DNA of 64,000 nucleotides from NCBI RefSeq assembly GCF_900106995.1, contig NZ_FNOK01000002.1, positions 124,001 through 188,000 on the forward strand, written 5' to 3'. The stretch comes from Saccharopolyspora shandongensis (GTDB lineage: Bacteria > Actinomycetota > Actinomycetes > Mycobacteriales > Pseudonocardiaceae). How positions within the stretch are numbered: the first letter of the stretch is position 1; every line of letters starts with the position of its first letter. This document shows positions 59,829 to 64,000 of the stretch, one piece after another. The notes under the pieces were generated by a model. The model did not search any database, was not told the origin of the DNA, and saw only the letters and a program-made list of their open reading frames with translations. Both the position numbers and the translations under genes were made by a program.

Positions 59829-60569
59829 GCCACCTCCACTGCACCGTCACAGAACCGGAATGCGCGAATGCTCCCCGCTCAGAACCCCCGACCAACGCCA
59901 ACGTCTTCCACTGGACGGAATAGAAGCAAAACCGTCACCCACCCCCCCGAGCCAGGAAGAACAACGAATCCCCAGGTAACGCCCCCGAAAACCAAACCAC
60001 CACGAAACCAGGACCAAACCAGCAACGAAACCGAGACCAACGAAAACCAAATGTCCAAAGAGGACAACCAAACCGGAGCGAAGAAAAAGCACGGGCCGAT
60101 GACGGACCCAGCGGAGACGCAGGTGGCAAAGGCGGCGAACGCGGAGGCAGAGACGGAGGCAGAGACGGAGGCAGAGGTAGACGCAGAGGTCGAGAGCAGC
60201 CGCCAGAGGAGGCGAAGCCCCCAATGGCCGACGAGACACAGCAGCCGAACCAGAAGCAGCCAACCAGCACAAAACCAGCACGAGCATCGAGCACGAGCTG
60301 ACACAGCCGAAGGCTGACCACAGAACAACACAGCCGAAGGCTGACCACAGAACAACACAGCCGAAGGCTGACCAACAACCAGAAAAAGGCCGACAGCCGA
60401 AGGCTGCCAATACCCGAACACAGCCGAAGGCTGACCAAAAGCCCGCAACAGGACGAACGAAAGCTGCCCCACGCCCACCCAGGCCGAACAAGGAAGAACG
60501 GCTCAAACGGCACAACAGGAAGCCGGCCAAGCACCCCGACAGCCGAAGGCTGGAGAAAACCACGAAAAG
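59829..60569. other. Low-complexity non-coding tract downstream of tRNA-Ala
   Basis: About 740 bp, A-rich on the plus strand (pyrimidine-rich on the minus strand). It includes a 12-bp tandem (GGAGGCAGAGAC, three units near 60142-60177) and six CAGCCGAAGGCTG hairpin units between 60305 and 60555, three of them in a 27-bp tandem. Frames on the minus strand yield biased, Leu/Phe/Ser-rich peptides without family. It resembles the tract at 41509-41972. Confidence 0.6.
60305..60372. repeat. 27-bp tandem repeat with CAGCCGAAGGCTG hairpins
   Basis: Three units of ACAGCCGAAGGCTGACCAC plus AGAACAAC, starting at about 60305, 60332 and 60359 (the last partial). The core is a 5-bp stem with a 3-nt loop. 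Further single cores occur near 60396, 60423 and 60540. Confidence 0.75.
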
Positions 60570-60665
60570 GCTGGTCCGAGAGCAGGCCGGGAACGCTCCC
60601 AAGGCGAGGAGCAAACAAAAAAAGACCCCCACACCGTGGGGGTCTGCGGGGGCTCGGCCCCCGCA
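60570..60665 (-). terminator. Conserved tRNA-trailer segment B with terminator
   Basis: Reading leftward, TGCGGGGGC-TCG-GCCCCCGCA (60645-60665) is followed by GACCCCCAC-ACC-GTGGGGGTC (60624-60644), whose minus-strand product ends in a run of seven T. The stretch with GAGCAGGCCGGGAACGCTC (60580-60598) then follows. It matches 41973-42071 closely. Confidence 0.75.
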
Positions 60666-60687
60666 AAATAATGACGCGGTAGTCAAG

Positions 60688-60706
60688 GCCCACGCTTTCC
60701 GTGGGC
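60688..60706 (-). terminator. First hairpin after tRNA-Ala
   Basis: GCCCACG (60688-60694) pairs with CGTGGGC (60700-60706) over a 5-nt loop, 22 bp past the tRNA-Ala 3' end. Confidence 0.55.
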
Positions 60707-60727
60707 ACACTCCACCGAACTAACGCG

Positions 60728-60800
60728 TGGAGACGAGGGGAATCGAACCCCTAACCCCCGCCTTGCAAAGGCGGTGCTCTGCCAATTGAGCTACGTCCCC
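60728..60800 (-). tRNA. alaT: tRNA-Ala (anticodon TGC)
   Basis: 73 nt on the minus strand. The acceptor GGGGACG pairs with CGTCTCC (one G-U), the D-arm has AGCTCAATTGGCAGAGC, the anticodon loop is TTTGCAA between CCGCC and GGCGG, and the T-arm is GGGGTTCGATTCCCC. CCA not encoded. Confidence 0.97.
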
Positions 60801-60887
60801 GGCTATCGCAGCCCCACTCAGGTCTGCTGACCGGTGACGCGCGATGGCTGCCGGCTCGACGGCCGGCTCAAGCGCCCGGAGAAGCGA

Positions 60888-61004
60888 TCAGGCCTCGGCG
60901 GTGGCTTCACGCCACAGGTCGGCCTCGGCCTTGGCAGCCCGGTTGCGCCGGATGACGAACAGCACGACTCCAGCAACTGCAGCGAGTGCGAGCAGCTTCT
61001 TCAC
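60888..61004 (-). CDS. DLW-39 family small protein
   Basis: A 38-codon gene on the minus strand: MKKLLALAAVAGVVLFVIRR is followed by NRAAKAEADLW and REATAEA. It is a single membrane helix with a basic edge, then a charged tail holding the DLW triplet that names this actinobacterial family. GTG 61004 has AGGAGG nine bases upstream. Homologues sit at the same place between gyrA and the tRNA genes. Function is unknown. Confidence 0.88.
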   Translation of the reverse strand: MKKLLALAAVAGVVLFVIRRNRAAKAEADLWREATAEA

Positions 61005-61069
61005 TTCCGGTCGCCTCCTAGCACGGCGTCAGCCCGAGCAGTTCTCGGAGCTGGGAAAAAAATTTCCAG

Positions 61070-61143
61070 TGGGCCTAGAAGGACTTGAACCTTCGACCTC
61101 TTCGTTATCAGCGAAGCGCTCTAACCGCCTGAGCTATAGGCCC
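61070..61143 (-). tRNA. ileT: tRNA-Ile (anticodon GAT)
   Basis: 74 nt on the minus strand. The acceptor GGGCCTA pairs with TAGGCCC, the anticodon loop is CTGATAA between CTTCG and CGAAG, and the T-arm has AAGGTTCAAGTCCTT. CCA not encoded. It is downstream of gyrA and DUF3566, the usual actinobacterial order. Confidence 0.97.
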
Positions 61144-61259
61144 TTGGTGTGCTTCAAACAGTACAGGACGCCTTCCGGCACCCGAAACGGGGGGTCCCCG
61201 TTGGGATCTCGCCGGACGTGGCGATCCCGGTCGGAGACCGGAATCGCCACGTCAGCGGC

Positions 61260-62039
61260 TCATTCCCGCTCGGAGAGGGTGACCTCGACGCCACCGGCGA
61301 AGTCGGCCGCCACGTTGTAGATGAACGCGGCCACCGTCGCCAGCGCGGTCACCAGCACGATGTTGATCGCGCCGATGATGGACGCGACGCCGAACACCCG
61401 GCCGGCGCTGATCAGCGGCTCGCTGGCCGCGTCGTCGGGCTGGGTCAGCTCGGTGAAGGTGCCGTTGAGCTGGTCCCACACGCCCATGCCGTCGAGCACG
61501 CCGTACAGCACCGCGACCGCGATCATCCACACGAAGAACAGCGCGACGCTGAGCACCAGGGCGAGCTTCAGCACCGACCACGGGTCCAGCCGCTTCACCT
61601 GCAGGCTGGCCCGCCGCGGGCCTCTGCTCGGCCGCCGCGCCGAAGCCGTCGGCGAGGTGCGGGTGGCCCCGGCGGCACCGGTGGCGCCGCCGGTGAACGA
61701 CACGGTCGTCCGCGCGGCCTGCGGCACCTTGGTGCGCACCGTCTCCTGGTCCTGCACCTGCTTCGGGATGTTCTGCGTGTCGGCGACGTCCGGCACCGGG
61801 GCGGCGGCCGCCACCGGGGTGCCGGCCTCGCCCGGCGCAGTCGCCGAGGCGCGTTGCCACGGTGGCGGTGCCTCGGTGCCGTGCAGGGCCTCCCCGCTGC
61901 CTTCGGCGTCCGGTTCGGCGGCCGAGCCGGACTCGGTGCCCTCGCCCCCGGTGCTGTCGTCGGCTGTCTGGGTGCTGACCGAAGCCCCGTCCGCATCCTG
62001 CTGCGGATCAGCCTGCTCCGGCTTCTCGGAAGGTGTCAC
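61260..62039 (-). CDS. DUF3566 domain membrane protein
   Basis: 259 residues. The N-terminal ~145 residues are acidic, Ala/Pro-rich and disordered; the DUF3566 domain follows with RRASLQVKRLDPWSVLKLAL, two membrane helices (LALVLSVALFFVWMIAVAVL and IIGAINIVLVTALATVAAFI) and an amphipathic end (YNVAADFAGGVEVTLSERE). The gene is adjacent to gyrA as in M. tuberculosis Rv0007. Function unknown. GTG 62039. Confidence 0.92.
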   Translation of the reverse strand: MTPSEKPEQADPQQDADGASVSTQTADDSTGGEGTESGSAAEPDAEGSGEALHGTEAPPPWQRASATAPGEAGTPVAAAAPVPDVADTQNIPKQVQDQETVRTKVPQAARTTVSFTGGATGAAGATRTSPTASARRPSRGPRRASLQVKRLDPWSVLKLALVLSVALFFVWMIAVAVLYGVLDGMGVWDQLNGTFTELTQPDDAASEPLISAGRVFGVASIIGAINIVLVTALATVAAFIYNVAADFAGGVEVTLSERE

Positions 62040-62093
62040 GAGCGATCCTTCGATGATCGTCGGCGGCGTTGTGCGACGTGGTCTCCCACGGTT

Positions 62094-64000
62094 TTACTGC
62101 TGCTGCTCCGGCCCCGCAGCGTCCGGGTCGGCGGCCTCGTCGGCGTTGCGCGCGATCGCCACCAGCGCGGACCTGTCGTCCAGGTTCATCAGACGAACCC
62201 CCTTCGTCTGCCTGCCGGCCTTGCGCACCTCCTTGGCGGTGGTCCGGATGACCCCACCGGTCGAGGTGATCGCATAGAGCTCGTCGTCGATCTCGACGAT
62301 GAGAGCCCCCACCAGCCTGCCACGCTTGTTGTCGTACTGGAGAGTCAGCACTCCCTTTCCGCCGCGGCCCTGCACCGGGTAGTCATCGATCGGGGTGCGC
62401 TTCGCGTAGCCGCCGTCGGTCGCCACCAGCACGTACCGGTCTTCCCGGACCACGCCCATCGCCAGCAGCTCGTCGCCTTCGTTGAACCGCATGCCCAGCA
62501 CGCCCGAGGTGGCCCGGCCCATCGGCCGCAGTGCCTCGTCGGTGGCGTGGAACCGGATCGACTGGCCCTCGGCGGACACCAGCAGCAGGTCGTCCTCGGC
62601 GGAGCACAGCACCGCGCCGACCAGCTCGTCGTCGTCCTTGAGGTTGACGCCGATCAGACCACCCGATCGGTTGGAGTCGAAGTCGGTCAGGCGGGACTTC
62701 TTCACCAGCCCGTTCCGGGTGGCCAGCACCAGGTACGGCGCCGCGGTGTAGTCCTTGATCTGCATGATCTGGGCGATCTGCTCGTCCGGCTGGAACGCCA
62801 GCAGGTTCGCCACGTGCTGGCCGCGCGCGGTGCGGTTGGCCTCCGGCAGCTCGTAGGCCTTCGCCCGGTAGACCCGGCCCTTGTTGGTGAAGAACAGGAT
62901 CCAGTCGTGCGTGGAGCACACGAAGAAGTGCGACACGATGTCGTCCTGCTTCAGCTGCGCGCCCTGCACGCCCTTGCCGCCGCGCTTCTGCGCCCGGTAC
63001 AGGTCGGTGCGGGTCCGCTTCGCGTAGCCGGTGCGGGTGATCGTGACGACCACGTCCTCGTCGGCGATGAGGTCCTCCATGGAGACCTCGCCCTCGAACG
63101 GGACGATCTTCGTGCGCCGGTCCTCGCCGTACTTGTCGACGATCTCCATCAGCTCGTCGCGGATGATCTGCCGCTGCCGCTCCGGCTTGGCGAGGATGTC
63201 CTTGAGGTCCTCGATCTCCAGCTCGATCTCGGCCAACTGGTCGATGATCTTCTGCCGCTCCAGGGCGGCCAGGCGGCGCAGCTGCATCTCCAGGATCGCG
63301 TTGGCCTGGATCTCGTCGACGTCGAGCAGCTCGATCAGCCCGGTGCGCGCGTCGTCGACGGTGGGCGACCGGCGGATCAGCGCGATGACCTCGTCCAGCA
63401 TGTCCAGCGCCTTGACCAGACCGCGCAGGATGTGGGCGCGTTCCTCGGCCTTCTTCAGCCGGAACTTGGTGCGCCGGACGATGACCTCGACCTGGTGCTT
63501 GACGTAGTACCGGATGATCTGGTCCAGCCGCAGGGTGCGCGGCACGCCGTCGACCAGGGACAGCATGTTGGCGCCGAAGGTGGTCTGCAGCTGGGTGTGC
63601 TTGTACAGGTTGTTCAGCACGACCTTCGGGATCGCGTCGCGCTTGAGCGTGACCACGATCCGCATGCCGCGCCGGCTGTTGGACTCGTCGGCGATGTCGG
63701 AGATGCCGGTGAGCTTGCCCTCCCGGTGCATCGAGGCGATGTTCTCGATGAGGTTGTCCGGGTTGACCTGGTAGGGCAGCTCGCTGACGACCAGCGTGGT
63801 GCGTCCCTTGCTGTCCTCTTCGACGTCGACGACGGCCCGCATCTTGATGGAGCCGCGGCCGGTGCGGTAGGCGTCGGAGATCGCGGTGGTGCCGAGGATG
63901 AGGCCGCGGGTCGGGAAGTCCGGACCCTTGATCCGCGCGATCAGCGCTTCGAGGAGTTCCTCGTCGGTGGCCTCCGGGTTCTCCAGCGCCCAGACGACGC
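62094..64000 (-). CDS. gyrA: DNA gyrase subunit A, 3' part (5' end outside the window)
   Basis: The last ~635 codons of gyrA; the frame continues past the right edge ([19 protein letters not shown] precedes the first internal Met at 63842). It contains the coiled-coil arm ([20 protein letters not shown]) and the C-terminal beta-pinwheel with GyrA-box-like QRRGGKG-type sequence ([14 protein letters not shown]) and repeated (R/K)xTxxxG blades. The tail is short and acidic. Topoisomerase II subunit that binds, cuts and wraps DNA. The catalytic Tyr and quinolone region lie outside the window. Confidence 0.98.
   Translation of the reverse strand, partial: VVWALENPEATDEELLEALIARIKGPDFPTRGLILGTTAISDAYRTGRGSIKMRAVVDVEEDSKGRTTLVVSELPYQVNPDNLIENIASMHREGKLTGISDIADESNSRRGMRIVVTLKRDAIPKVVLNNLYKHTQLQTTFGANMLSLVDGVPRTLRLDQIIRYYVKHQVEVIVRRTKFRLKKAEERAHILRGLVKALDMLDEVIALIRRSPTVDDARTGLIELLDVDEIQANAILEMQLRRLAALERQKIIDQLAEIELEIEDLKDILAKPERQRQIIRDELMEIVDKYGEDRRTKIVPFEGEVSMEDLIADEDVVVTITRTGYAKRTRTDLYRAQKRGGKGVQGAQLKQDDIVSHFFVCSTHDWILFFTNKGRVYRAKAYELPEANRTARGQHVANLLAFQPDEQIAQIMQIKDYTAAPYLVLATRNGLVKKSRLTDFDSNRSGGLIGVNLKDDDELVGAVLCSAEDDLLLVSAEGQSIRFHATDEALRPMGRATSGVLGMRFNEGDELLAMGVVREDRYVLVATDGGYAKRTPIDDYPVQGRGGKGVLTLQYDNKRGRLVGALIVEIDDELYAITSTGGVIRTTAKEVRKAGRQTKGVRLMNLDDRSALVAIARNADEAADPDAAGPEQQQ

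Noticed and set aside
60305..60555. Possible CRISPR array (short repeated palindromic units)
   Set aside because: Units are 13-27 bp, spacers are not unique and regular 30-bp segments, and no cas genes are present.
59847..60710. Long open frames on the minus strand through the tRNA-Ala tract
   Set aside because: Encoded peptides are Leu/Phe/Ser-biased, built from tandem DNA repeats, cover terminator hairpins and have no recognisable family; two overlapping frames are equally open.

Overview
The window is high-GC actinobacterial DNA. Its right edge matches the conserved origin-proximal block of mycolic and pseudonocardial actinomycetes: gyrA, a DUF3566 membrane protein, tRNA-Ile, DLW-39, tRNA-Ala, then cwsA, ppiA, rhomboid, crgA, trpG/pabA, pknB, pknA, pbpA, rodA, pstP, fhaB, fhaA and tRNA-Leu. 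Mycobacterium tuberculosis has nearly the same order. The remaining genes (a large HTH-TPR regulator, LGFP-repeat amidase, osmolyte systems, many GTG starts) suggest Pseudonocardiales, perhaps Saccharopolyspora-like. That assignment is an inference. oriC should lie just beyond the right edge, past gyrB, recF, dnaN and dnaA.

Layout. 0-8.4 kb: the end of a glycerate kinase, a gamma-glutamyltransferase-family protein, an orphan ccsB, UDP-glucose dehydrogenase, an aldo/keto reductase, an SDR and a zinc alcohol dehydrogenase. 8.5-12.9 kb: a secreted LGFP-repeat amidase, a TM0106-type RecB-like nuclease and a basic hypothetical protein. 13.2-18.6 kb: a five-gene osmoprotectant uptake operon joining a BCCT carrier to an OpuC-type ABC importer. 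18.8-20.7 kb: a membrane protein, YcnI and CopC (copper handling). 21.1-33.8 kb: two giant paralogues, each with a HAD phosphatase domain and a PvcA/DIT1 isocyanide-synthase-like domain. They bracket an APH-fold kinase, an HTH-TPR regulator, small hypothetical genes, an OYE/RidA pair and a MarR regulator. 34.3-41.5 kb: TetR, a DSD1-type PLP enzyme, a sugar-lactone oxidase, an NAD(P)-binding protein, an IclR/PcaD pair and a small SpoT-like HD hydrolase. 42-57 kb: the cell-envelope and cell-division signalling block. 57-60 kb: a small HTH/ClpN module with two perfect operators and an AAHS transporter. 60-64 kb: a low-complexity region, tRNA-Ala, DLW-39, tRNA-Ile, DUF3566 and the 3' part of gyrA.

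How the genes work together. FhaA, FhaB, PstP, RodA, PbpA, PknA and PknB form one tightly coupled transcription unit that links PASTA-kinase signalling to elongation-type peptidoglycan synthesis. CwsA, CrgA, sortase E, rhomboid and cyclophilin nearby serve the envelope. The osmolyte operon gives two energetically different routes for betaine or choline-like solutes.

The non-coding DNA is unusually structured. There are five same-orientation copies of an intergenic element with a covarying tail hairpin. Several palindrome families sit mostly at convergent gene ends. Two related low-complexity tracts lie immediately 3' of tRNA-Leu and tRNA-Ala and begin with the same roughly 100-bp double-hairpin segment. 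These and the giant HAD/isocyanide-synthase-like paralogues are the best candidates for undescribed biology.
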